In this document: positions 18,565 to 26,278 of the stretch, piece by piece
Numbering within the stretch: position 1 is the first letter of the stretch
Layout: each line of letters begins with the position of its first letter
DNA from: Woeseiaceae bacterium
Lineage (GTDB): Bacteria; Pseudomonadota; Gammaproteobacteria; Steroidobacterales; Woeseiaceae
NCBI GenBank assembly: GCA_021773135.1
Contig: JAJFKP010000030.1
Location: 62,001-126,000, forward strand
Length of the DNA stretch: 64,000 nucleotides
Reading direction: 5' to 3'
Program-made: the position numbers and the translations under genes
Notes under the pieces: generated by a model
The model's database searches: none
What the model was told of the DNA's origin: nothing
What the model saw: the letters and a program-made list of their open reading frames with translations, nothing else

Positions 18565-19533
18565 GTGCATAAGAAAGTTTTAGTACTTGCCGCTTTACTG
18601 GCTGTCAGCATCGCGCCGGCCGCCATCGCGGCGGACACGATCAAGGTCGACGTCATCAAGAATCCCTACGGGGGTTCCCGGAATACACCTGAGCTGTCAA
18701 CCAATCCGGACTACATACATGCGGGCGGGCTGGAACGACTTATCGGCGAATGGGGTGGCGAACTGATTCGCCCGGTGCAGGATGTTCGACTCCGACCGGA
18801 TCAGGAAAAAAACTACGGCGAGTGGAATCGCATGGCAATCGCCAACGCGAACTTTGCTGACATTGTCCGGGAAGGACTTCAGGATGACATGATCACCGTC
18901 GGCCTGGAAGCAAATTGCAATGACCTTTTGGGTATGCTGGCAGGTCTCAAATACGATTCGGACGGCAACGCTCGCAAGGTCGGGCTGGTCTTTTACGATT
19001 CACACGGCGACTTCAATGTACCGGAAACGACGCTCTCGGGCATGCTGGGCGGAATGCCTGTGGCGATCGCGGCAGGCCATGCCCTGCACAATATCCGCAA
19101 GACAACCGGTCTGATCGAGCCGCTGCCCATGAGCCACATTATGTGGGGCGGTGTCCGCGATCTCGATCCGCTGGAAGCCGACCGCTTCCGCGAGCACGAG
19201 GTCCGGCAGGTTTCCGTCGAGGATATTCGCCAGATCTCTGCCAACTTTCGCCGCCAGTTCGACGCCATGGCTGCCGACGTTGACGTGGTCTATGTCCATG
19301 TCGACATGGACGTCCTTGAACCGGATGAAGTTCCGGGACATGGCCTCGCCGTCCCGAACGGACCAAGCAGCAAAGCGCTGGCCGCCGCAATAAGTGTAAT
19401 GTTCGAGAACCCGAAAACGGTTGCACTCGGAATCGCATCGACTCCATCGTTCAACGCAGATCCCGATGGTCGCAGCCGCCAGGCCGCGCTGAACCTGATC
19501 GAGGGTGCTATCAAAGGAGCACAGGCGCGATGA
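18565..19533 (+). CDS. exported arginase/ureohydrolase-family protein
   Basis: A 322-residue ureohydrolase-fold protein with a signal peptide (MHKKVLVLAALLAVSIAPAAIAA). Most relatives are cytoplasmic. Two manganese motifs are clear: FYDSHGDFN (D-x-H-x-D, about residue 148) and YVHVDMDVLEPDEVPGHG (D-x-D, about 248). The usual first motif GGDHS is replaced by GLEANCNDLLGML (about 113-125), so the His ligand of the first metal is absent. Related proteins with an NCN-type motif exist in the superfamily, so this may be a natural variant site rather than decay. The substrate is probably a guanidino or amidine compound but cannot be named. Likely co-transcribed with the AbgB-like enzyme and the lipoprotein that follows. 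Confidence 0.8.
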   Translation: MHKKVLVLAALLAVSIAPAAIAADTIKVDVIKNPYGGSRNTPELSTNPDYIHAGGLERLIGEWGGELIRPVQDVRLRPDQEKNYGEWNRMAIANANFADIVREGLQDDMITVGLEANCNDLLGMLAGLKYDSDGNARKVGLVFYDSHGDFNVPETTLSGMLGGMPVAIAAGHALHNIRKTTGLIEPLPMSHIMWGGVRDLDPLEADRFREHEVRQVSVEDIRQISANFRRQFDAMAADVDVVYVHVDMDVLEPDEVPGHGLAVPNGPSSKALAAAISVMFENPKTVALGIASTPSFNADPDGRSRQAALNLIEGAIKGAQAR

Positions 19534-19555
19534 GCGGACCGTGCGGAGAAAGAAA

Positions 19556-20059
19556 ATGAAACTCGCTGTTTGGGTATTGCCACTCCTGGCCGCGTGTGCA
19601 CCGGCACAGACTCAGGACGACAAGTGGCGCTCGGAGATCATTGATGATCCGGCAAACGCTACGAGCGTCGCTGTCTTGCAGCAGGATTCGGCAACAACGA
19701 TTAAGGATGAATCTGCCAGTAACGACGTGACACCGGTGCTCGAGTTCCGTTGTACGCCAGGTGATGCGACGATTACTGCAAGAATTGACTGGCGGCGCTT
19801 CATATCCTCATTCAGTACCGAGGCTGGCTTCAAGGTAGATGGCGGCCGGTTCAGCTGGCTCAAATGGAAAGTCGATTCGTCGGAAAAGGTGACGCTGAGC
19901 CCCTCCGCGGCGGACAGCCAGAAGCTGATCGATATGCTGTTGAATGGCAGCGAGTTGCTGGTCGAGATTTCGCCCTATTCCGAAGGACCGGTTACGGCGC
20001 AGTTCGACCTGGCGGGACTCGCCGCTGCGCTGGATGAACTAGGTAGCCAGTGTCAGTGA
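19556..20059 (+). CDS. hypothetical lipoprotein, 167 aa
   Basis: The ATG at 19556 follows GGAGAAAGAAA and begins a lipoprotein signal peptide with lipobox LAAC (MKLAVWVLPLLAAC, Cys14). The mature chain is about 150 residues. It has two beta-rich segments (TPVLEFRCTPGDATITARIDWRR and GGRFSWLKWKVDSSEKVTLSPS) and a helix LAGLAAALDELGSQC at the C-terminus. Strands of this type occur in type VI secretion-associated VasB-like and other small lipoproteins, but I cannot assign a family with confidence. It sits 22 bases after the arginase-like gene and is probably the third gene of that operon. Confidence 0.68.
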   Translation: MKLAVWVLPLLAACAPAQTQDDKWRSEIIDDPANATSVAVLQQDSATTIKDESASNDVTPVLEFRCTPGDATITARIDWRRFISSFSTEAGFKVDGGRFSWLKWKVDSSEKVTLSPSAADSQKLIDMLLNGSELLVEISPYSEGPVTAQFDLAGLAAALDELGSQCQ

Positions 20060-20066
20060 AGGTAAC

Positions 20067-21011
20067 TCATGGCAAATATTTGAAGAGGCCCGCGTTTTCG
20101 GGCACATCCTCAAAAGTATCCCATTCCAGAAACGTGCCAACCGGATCGTAACCGACGAAAACCCGCACCATGCCGTCTTCGTCCAGAACTTCCGGCGTTC
20201 TGAGCTCGAAGCCGGGCCAGCGCGCCGCCCGCGCGTACCAGGCATCAACGTCACTGGTAAAAAACGAGTACGTGACACCGCTCCTGGCAGTTGCCTGGTG
20301 CAAGCCATCATTGCCTTCTACCAATTGCAGAAAGCCGCTGCCGCTTACTTGGTAGGTATCGACGCCCCCTATTTGTCCGACAGGCGCAATTGCAAATAGC
20401 GCTTCGTAAAAGGGTCGAACTTCTGACAGGCTTGCAACGTAGACCGAAAACGCGGCAGCCCGAATACTCAACGTCCTGGCCGCGTGCTTCACGGCGGACT
20501 TAAGCGGCGTGGCTGCAGCAAACGCCGCCACAAATGATGCATGGTTCGGATGAGGATTGAAGCGCACAAACTTCAGAAAATAGCCCTCTGGATCAACGGC
20601 AACGAAACTATTGCCCGGCGCGTTACCGGCGTTGTCATAGGCAACCCGCATAGGTACAGATTTGCTCGACAGGTGCTCGCTCCAATAACTCAATTCGTCG
20701 GTTACGAGGGTCAGCGTTACTGTCTTGGGTTCATCCGCGGTGTGCATTCCTTCACTGGCCTGTACCAACGTGAGATACGAAGAATCAGCGATGCGCAGTA
20801 TTTTTGCGAAGCCGTAATCAATGACGGTCTCAAGGCCCAGGATATCTCTATAAAACACCCACGCTGCATCGACGTCGGCGTAATAATAGAATGCATTGGT
20901 CGCGGTTATGTCTGGCGGAGCAGTTTCAACTGGGCGAGAGGAAGACGGCAAATCTATTGAGGCGCAACCCGCCAGCAAAACGATAGCAATAACAAGGCGG
21001 CAAACCTGCAA
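20067..21011 (-). CDS. two-domain VOC (glyoxalase/bleomycin-resistance fold) lipoprotein
   Basis: A 314-residue protein whose signal peptide ends in a lipobox LAGC (Cys16), so it is lipid-anchored in the cell envelope. Two vicinal-oxygen-chelate modules follow: residues about 38-155 (NAFYYYADVDAAWVFYRDILGLETVIDYGFAKILR to NSFVAVDPEGYFLKFVRF) and about 180-310 (RAAAFSVYVASLSEVRPFYEALF to RVFVGYDPVGTFLEWDTF). Each shows the expected beta-alpha-beta-beta-beta outline. VOC proteins are normally cytoplasmic enzymes or drug-binding proteins, so an exported lipoprotein form is unusual. Metal ligands are not obvious. It starts 12 bases after the ferredoxin-NADP reductase gene ends and may share its transcript. 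Confidence 0.78.
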   Translation of the reverse strand: MQVCRLVIAIVLLAGCASIDLPSSSRPVETAPPDITATNAFYYYADVDAAWVFYRDILGLETVIDYGFAKILRIADSSYLTLVQASEGMHTADEPKTVTLTLVTDELSYWSEHLSSKSVPMRVAYDNAGNAPGNSFVAVDPEGYFLKFVRFNPHPNHASFVAAFAAATPLKSAVKHAARTLSIRAAAFSVYVASLSEVRPFYEALFAIAPVGQIGGVDTYQVSGSGFLQLVEGNDGLHQATARSGVTYSFFTSDVDAWYARAARWPGFELRTPEVLDEDGMVRVFVGYDPVGTFLEWDTFEDVPENAGLFKYLP

Positions 21012-21022
21012 GGGACGCTCCG

Positions 21023-22048
21023 TTATTCCTCAACGCCTAAGCGTTCGTGCATGATCGGGCTGGTCGTCGTGTATTGCACATGGACCTTCCGCTCCGGTTC
21101 GATTCTTTGCTTGATCGCAAAAGCCGCCAGCGCGGCCTCATGAAAACCGCACAGGATTAGTTTCTTCTTGCCAGGGTAGAAATTGATGTCGCCGACCGCA
21201 TAAATACCGGGCTCGGAGGTTTCGAATTTTTCAGTATCAACGTTGATCGTCTTGCGGTTGATATCGAGGCCCCATTCTGCAACCGGTCCGAGTTTCGGCG
21301 CGAGACCAAAGAATACCAACACGTGATCCGCCTCGATTTCCCGGGCCTCGCCTTCTTTTGGCTGAACAACCACTGCCGAGACCTGTCCATCGGCTCCGAT
21401 GATGGCCTTGGCCTTGGCACTTCTGATTTCATCCATGGCGCCATCCGCCGCCAGTTTCTCCATTTTCGTTACCGAGTCAGGCATCGCACGATATTCGTCC
21501 CGCCGGTGAACCAGCGTGATGCGTTCAGCTTTTCCCGCAAGCTCCAGGACCCAATCGAGTGCCGAATCGCCCCCACCCAGGATGACCAGCTTCTTGCCGG
21601 CGAACTGTTCCGGATTCTTCACCCGATAGTGGAGGGTCTTGCCGGCATAGTCTTCTGCGTTGGGAACGCGAATGGCGCGTGGTTGAAAAGAGCCGACGCC
21701 GGCAGCGATGACAATTGCCTTGCAATTAAATTGTGTGCCGCGACTGGTTTCCACAAAGAACGTATCATCGTCCTCACGCCGCACGACCTGAACTTCTTCC
21801 CCCAGGTGCATGCCGCTGGCAAATGGTTCAATTTGCTTCAGGAGCGCCTGGGTAAGTTCTTCGCCGGTGCAAATGGGGATGGCCGGGATGTCATATATCG
21901 GCTTGTCCGGGTACAGTTCCGTACACTGCCCGCCCGGTTGCGAGATTGAGTCGACCACTTCTGCCTTCAGCCCCAGCAAGCCGAGTTCGAACACCTGGAA
22001 CAGACCGCAAGGACCCGCTCCGACAATGACAACGTCAGTTTCTATCAC
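21023..22048 (-). CDS. ferredoxin-NADP reductase, thioredoxin-reductase-like type
   Basis: FAD/NAD(P)-dependent reductase of the FNR2/YumC group, which lacks the CxxC of true thioredoxin reductases. Visible: the FAD-binding DVVIVGAGPCGLFQVFELGLLGLK at the very N-terminus, SQPGGQCTELYPDKPIYDIP, the NADP-binding VILGGGDSALDWVLEL (about 160) and the second FAD motif GIYAVGDINFYPGKKKLILCGFHEAALAA (about 290). I chose the GTG at 22048 because AGGGAG lies 6 bases upstream and the FAD motif then starts at residue 5, as in the family (341 residues). An upstream ATG at 22078 has poor spacing. It supplies or withdraws electrons between ferredoxin and NADPH, in the cytoplasm. Confidence 0.88.
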   Translation of the reverse strand: MIETDVVIVGAGPCGLFQVFELGLLGLKAEVVDSISQPGGQCTELYPDKPIYDIPAIPICTGEELTQALLKQIEPFASGMHLGEEVQVVRREDDDTFFVETSRGTQFNCKAIVIAAGVGSFQPRAIRVPNAEDYAGKTLHYRVKNPEQFAGKKLVILGGGDSALDWVLELAGKAERITLVHRRDEYRAMPDSVTKMEKLAADGAMDEIRSAKAKAIIGADGQVSAVVVQPKEGEAREIEADHVLVFFGLAPKLGPVAEWGLDINRKTINVDTEKFETSEPGIYAVGDINFYPGKKKLILCGFHEAALAAFAIKQRIEPERKVHVQYTTTSPIMHERLGVEE

Positions 22049-22142
22049 CAAAGACTCCCTAGTGTTTGCGACAGGCATTGTCCTGACAATGTGCAGGTAC
22101 TGCAATAATTTCCTGACCGGCTGATCGCGGCGCAACCAGACG

Positions 22143-23432
22143 TTGAAACTGACTTACCCAATCTACAAGAACGACTGTGGCTGGAATGCGCTCTTGCCTG
22201 AGTCGCCGCCGGGCCAGTCTGTCAGCGACGACATTACCTGTGATGTCGCAATCATCGGCGCTGGTTACACCGGCCTGGCGGCCGCGCGCAGATGGGTCGA
22301 ACATTCACCCGGCGATAGAGTGGCGATTCTGGATTCGAGTGATCCGGGCGAAGGAAGTCCAGGCCGAAATTCCGGCTTCCTACTGGAGATTTCACTCGCA
22401 AATGATGCCGATCCCACGGCGGTGGATCGGATGCGCGCCTGCAACAAGATGATCGCTGCTGCCATGGCAGACATAGTCGAACTTGTGAATAGATTCGACA
22501 TTCAGTGCAACCTGGCAAGAAGCGGAACGTATCGTGCGGCTGCCGGTGAGGAAGGCCTGGCCGCGCTGGAAGCCTATGTCGCGTTTCTCGATGCTGCCGA
22601 GTTGCCGTATGAGAAACTGGCCCGGGCTGAGCTGCAACAGCGAATAGGCACCGATTTCTATCACGCCGGACTGTATTCGCCGCATTGTTACCTCGCACAA
22701 CCCGCCGCGCTGATCCGTGGCATGGCCGCCAACCTGCCGCGGTCCATCGCGCTTTACCAGCGCAGTCCCGCACTCGGCATCAGGCGTGTTGGCGATACAT
22801 GGCAGGTAAAGACACCGCACGGCGATGTCGCCGCGCGAACAGTCATTGTTGCGAACAATGCGTTCGCCAAAAATCTTGGCGTCGGAAGATCGCGGGTGGC
22901 CGCTATCTATACTTACGCCGCACTCACCGCCCCACTGACAGGGAATCACCTGAGAAGGCTCGGCAGCGACCAGGCCTGGGGATTGTTGCCCGCACATCGG
23001 CTGGGCAGCACGCTGCGGCGAACCGCCGACGGACGACTGCTGATTCGATCGTGTTACGACTATGAATCGGAGGCGGACAACGACACGGTTGCGTCAATAT
23101 TAACGGATGCTCTGCGACGGCGTTTCCCGTTCCTCGGCGAGTTCAGTTTTGCGCAAGTCTGGGGAGGCGCGACCGGCCTCACGCTAAATGGCGCGCCATT
23201 ATGGGGAAATATCGATGACAATCTCTATGTCTCCGCCGGATGCAATGGCGGCGGCGTCGTCAAAGGCACGTTGTTCGGCGCCGCACTCAGCGATCTGGCC
23301 CATTCGAAGCCGGTCCCGGACCTGCAGAAGCTGTTTGGCAGGGCGAGCTGGATGCCGCCTGACCCGTTGCGGAGAATAGGATTTGAGTTGATCTCAGGAC
23401 TGGAGCGTCGTCGCGGCAAGGCCGAGATCTAG
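22143..23432 (+). CDS. FAD-dependent DAO-family oxidoreductase (PuuB/glycine-oxidase-like)
   Basis: A 429-residue flavoprotein of the DAO superfamily. FAD-binding motif CDVAIIGAGYTGLAAARRW lies at about residues 33-51, followed by SPGRNSGFL (compare SGRNGG in gamma-glutamylputrescine oxidase). A closing FAD-contact region (VWGGATGLTLNGAPLWGNIDDNLYVSAGCNGGGVVKGTLFG) lies at about 340-385. This layout fits oxidases that deaminate secondary or primary amines such as gamma-glutamylputrescine, sarcosine or D-amino acids; the substrate is unassigned. The start is TTG at 22143 with no strong ribosome site, so it is tentative, but no later in-frame ATG keeps the FAD motif. No signal peptide. Divergent from the ferredoxin-NADP reductase. 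Confidence 0.85.
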   Translation: MKLTYPIYKNDCGWNALLPESPPGQSVSDDITCDVAIIGAGYTGLAAARRWVEHSPGDRVAILDSSDPGEGSPGRNSGFLLEISLANDADPTAVDRMRACNKMIAAAMADIVELVNRFDIQCNLARSGTYRAAAGEEGLAALEAYVAFLDAAELPYEKLARAELQQRIGTDFYHAGLYSPHCYLAQPAALIRGMAANLPRSIALYQRSPALGIRRVGDTWQVKTPHGDVAARTVIVANNAFAKNLGVGRSRVAAIYTYAALTAPLTGNHLRRLGSDQAWGLLPAHRLGSTLRRTADGRLLIRSCYDYESEADNDTVASILTDALRRRFPFLGEFSFAQVWGGATGLTLNGAPLWGNIDDNLYVSAGCNGGGVVKGTLFGAALSDLAHSKPVPDLQKLFGRASWMPPDPLRRIGFELISGLERRRGKAEI

Positions 23433-23457
23433 TTGGCAGTGGGTTGGCATTCCGAAC

Positions 23458-24066
23458 TCAGCTCAATGGGCATGCCCTGAATTCCGGCAGCGCCTCTGCA
23501 CGTGAGGAAAAAACGCTTAGTCCCGGGTAGGTTTCCGCCGACACGCGCTCCGGCAGGACATGCAATACGAATCTCCAGGCAACCGCGACCGAGATATCTG
23601 CCTGGGTGATTTCGTTACCTGCGAGCCATTTGGAGCCGTCACCGACAATGGCTTCCAATAGATCGAGTGCACCCGTCAACTGTTGCAAGACCCGATCGAT
23701 CCAGGGTTGATGTTGCAAGTCAGCGGGCCTCTGCCTGGTCTCATAGATCATCTGCACGACTTTTTCCATGGCGACCAAAGCAATTCCGGCAATGCGGAGC
23801 ACCGTCCGCCTGTCTGCTTTATCGCCCGGCAGCAAAGATCTGCCTGCGACCGACTCCAGATAGTCGATGATCAACGTAGAGTCGACCAGCGATACGCCAT
23901 CGTCACAAATCAGGGTCGGTACCTTGACCAGCGAATTGATGCTGCGAAATTCCTCGAAGTCCCGAAAAATCGACAACTCACGGTGCTCGTAGTCCTGCCC
24001 GAGGAAGCGGGCGCTTATCGCAACACGGCGCACGAACGGTGAATCCATGTAACCGACTAACTGCAT
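23458..24066 (-). CDS. glutathione S-transferase family protein
   Basis: A cytoplasmic GST of 202 residues. The N-terminal thioredoxin-like half (MQLVGYMDSPFVRRVAISARFLG) carries the active-site SPF near residue 9, the cis-Pro segment VKVPTLICDDG at about 49 and the glutathione gamma-Glu contact DSTLIIDYLE at about 63. The all-helical second half ends with LAGNEITQADISVAVAWRF. The ATG overlaps the stop of the M23 peptidase gene (TGATG) and has GGAG 8 bases upstream, so it is translationally coupled. It is the last gene of the S9-peptidase / D-acylase / M23 / GST run. The partner of glutathione is unknown. Confidence 0.85.
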   Translation of the reverse strand: MQLVGYMDSPFVRRVAISARFLGQDYEHRELSIFRDFEEFRSINSLVKVPTLICDDGVSLVDSTLIIDYLESVAGRSLLPGDKADRRTVLRIAGIALVAMEKVVQMIYETRQRPADLQHQPWIDRVLQQLTGALDLLEAIVGDGSKWLAGNEITQADISVAVAWRFVLHVLPERVSAETYPGLSVFSSRAEALPEFRACPLS

Positions 24067-24728
24067 CAGCCATACTCCAGTAATGGCGCATCGATTTCCG
24101 GAAAAAAGGCGGCCGGACTTGGCGACAGAGCCAGCCAATATTCCTGCTGGCTCTTCAGGGCAACACCCGGAAAATCTTTACCCAGATCCAGCAGGTCTTT
24201 AATCAGTTGAAAGTGCAGGTGCGGTGGCCAGTTGCCGTTTGTCGGCGGCGACCCAATGGTTGCGATCTGTTCACCTGCGGCGACAGACTGCCCGGCAGCC
24301 ATTCGATCAAGAACATCGACTCCGAGATGTCCGTACAGGGTGTAATAGTCACCGCCCGCATCTTTGTGGCGCAGAACAATCAATGGACCATAGTCGAGCT
24401 CGCCGTCGTTGTTGGCCACGTGCTCGACCGTCGCGTCAAGCGGCGCATATACCGGCGTCCCCGCGACGCAGAAGACATCGATCCCCATATGTATGGTCCG
24501 GGTCTCCGCGGATTGATCGCTTGAGAAATTGTCACTGCTGTAAAGCTCACGCGGTTCCGCATAGCGCCCGAAAGCGAATTGTGTCCCGGCATTTGACTTG
24601 GTCCCGTCTATCAGCGCGCTCAGGTCAGCAACATCACGACCGGCGATCTCTTCTCCGCACAGCGTTGCCCCGCTACTCAGATCGAGCACGATGGCTCGAC
24701 CATCGGTGTGGATGATCGGTTGCGTCAT
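24066..24728 (-). CDS. M23-family (LytM) metallopeptidase without signal peptide
   Basis: A 220-residue LytM-type zinc endopeptidase domain. The metal and catalytic motifs are complete: HMGIDVF (His and Asp), LYGHLG and PHLHFQL (HxH). A classical family member cuts peptidoglycan cross-links outside the cytoplasm, but this protein starts MTQPIIHTDG with no signal peptide or membrane segment. Similar signal-less M23 domains occur fused to class III aminotransferases and phosphotransferases, which suggests a cytoplasmic role on small molecules. It overlaps the D-acylase stop by 4 bases (ATGA) and the GST start by one base, so three proteins are made from tightly coupled frames. A role in breaking down imported D-amino-acid-containing peptides is a reasonable inference. 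Confidence 0.83.
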   Translation of the reverse strand: MTQPIIHTDGRAIVLDLSSGATLCGEEIAGRDVADLSALIDGTKSNAGTQFAFGRYAEPRELYSSDNFSSDQSAETRTIHMGIDVFCVAGTPVYAPLDATVEHVANNDGELDYGPLIVLRHKDAGGDYYTLYGHLGVDVLDRMAAGQSVAAGEQIATIGSPPTNGNWPPHLHFQLIKDLLDLGKDFPGVALKSQQEYWLALSPSPAAFFPEIDAPLLEYG

Positions 24729-26278
24729 TGCGGCCGGAGCACCGCACCATGCGTCGCGTCATCGAGCCGCCCGTCTTCCCGGGCGATCCTGCCGTTAACA
24801 ATGACCACGTCAAAACCATCGGCAAGCCGCAGTGGATCCGGGTAGGTGGCGTTCTCACGCACGTTGACAGGATCGAAGACAATCAGGTCAGCGAACCTGT
24901 CCGCCTGCAGTACGCCACGGTCGGAGAGGCCTAGCACGCCTGCCGGAAACGAAGTCATCTTCCGAATCGCATCGGGTAGCGTTAGCGACTTGTTCTTCAT
25001 CACGAACGTTTCGATGATTCTTGCGAAAGTTCCGTGCCCGCGCGGATGAAAGCCTGTCGGGCTGCCGTCGGAACATACGCCGACATTAGGATCCTGCAGC
25101 AACCGCGCCTGGAGTTCATCGTTCATGACAAAATAGGCACCGTTACTGCCCTGCGGCCCGATGACATCGATCAGCACGTCCTCAAACGGCAACTCCATCT
25201 CGTGTGCCAGTTCCGCCAGCGTACGTCCGGTCCATGGATCGGTACCCAGTAGCGTAGCCTCGGGCCCATTGCGCTGATTGACCCGATTGCGAAGGTACTC
25301 CGCAAGCTCGTCACGGCGTTCGGCTTTGGCAACCGCGAATTGCTCAGCCGTCTTCGCCCAAACTGGAAACACAATGTCGAGGCCTGTATAGCTGGCGCTG
25401 TAGGGGTACATTTCGGCTGTGATCTCGACCCCTGACCCGCGGGCATCGGCAAGTATGCCGAGAATCTCTTCCGCGCGTTCCACACCTTTGCCGTAGACAG
25501 ACTTCAAGTGCGAGATATGCACACGCGCGTCTTCGCCCTGTTCCAGCAATTCAGCAATTGACGCCTCGAGCTGATCGTCATCTTCGTTGCGCATGTGGCT
25601 CATGATCATGCGGTCGTTCGCGCCGACCACTTTTGCCAACGCACGCAGCTCGGCCGTGCTCGCATTAAGCCCTGGGTTGTATTCAAGCCCGGTACTCATG
25701 CCGAATGTGTACTTTAGTGCGTCATCAAGCATGGTCAACATGCGATCCATGTCCTCAGGCGCCGGCGTTGCCGCCATGCCGATGCCGGATTGCGTCCGGA
25801 GTGTGCCATGTCCGACGAACATCGCGAGGTTAGTGCCGATACCATTTTCTGCGACCTGGTTGAGCCACTCACTCAGTGAGTCGACTTCAGGACTTGACCC
25901 GTCCTGTCCCAAAGTTATAGTCGTTACGCCCATTGCCAGGAAGTTCTCGAGTTCGGGCGTCTCCAGCGGGTCGCCATGGGAATGCAGATCGATAAATCCC
26001 GGAGCCACTATTTTTCCTGAGGCGTCGATGCGACGCGAGACGCGTTCGCTCAGGTCACTAGCGGTAAATGCAGTGTCACCCACATACACGATTCGATCGC
26101 CGACAATTACGACGTTGGCCGCGACGGCATCGTTTCCCAGACCATCAAGTACCTGACCGTTCTCAATGAGTAAATCAATCGCCGGGTATTCAGGAAGAAA
26201 CGGCGACTCTTTCGAACCGCATGCCGACAGTAACGCCAGCGCCAATGCGCTTGCTACGAAAACTCTATTCATCGTCAT
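24725..26278 (-). CDS. N-acyl-D-amino-acid deacylase-like amidohydrolase lipoprotein
   Basis: Amidohydrolase-superfamily enzyme of the D-aminoacylase/dihydroorotase group, 517 residues, anchored as a lipoprotein (lipobox LSAC). Visible: DLLIENGQVLDGLGN, the metal motif FIDLHSHGD (HxH, about residue 107), FVGHGTLR, the ligand-bearing MSHMRNED and VHISHLKS segments, YPYSASYTGL, and the active-site GVCSDGSPTGFHPRGHGTFAR (about 400). These match N-acyl-D-amino-acid deacylases, which free D-amino acids from N-acyl forms. The start lies at 26278 or 26272, both just after GGAGAG; either overlaps the S9 peptidase end by a few bases. Second gene of a four-gene operon. Confidence 0.87.
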   Translation of the reverse strand: MTMNRVFVASALALALLSACGSKESPFLPEYPAIDLLIENGQVLDGLGNDAVAANVVIVGDRIVYVGDTAFTASDLSERVSRRIDASGKIVAPGFIDLHSHGDPLETPELENFLAMGVTTITLGQDGSSPEVDSLSEWLNQVAENGIGTNLAMFVGHGTLRTQSGIGMAATPAPEDMDRMLTMLDDALKYTFGMSTGLEYNPGLNASTAELRALAKVVGANDRMIMSHMRNEDDDQLEASIAELLEQGEDARVHISHLKSVYGKGVERAEEILGILADARGSGVEITAEMYPYSASYTGLDIVFPVWAKTAEQFAVAKAERRDELAEYLRNRVNQRNGPEATLLGTDPWTGRTLAELAHEMELPFEDVLIDVIGPQGSNGAYFVMNDELQARLLQDPNVGVCSDGSPTGFHPRGHGTFARIIETFVMKNKSLTLPDAIRKMTSFPAGVLGLSDRGVLQADRFADLIVFDPVNVRENATYPDPLRLADGFDVVIVNGRIAREDGRLDDATHGAVLRPQ

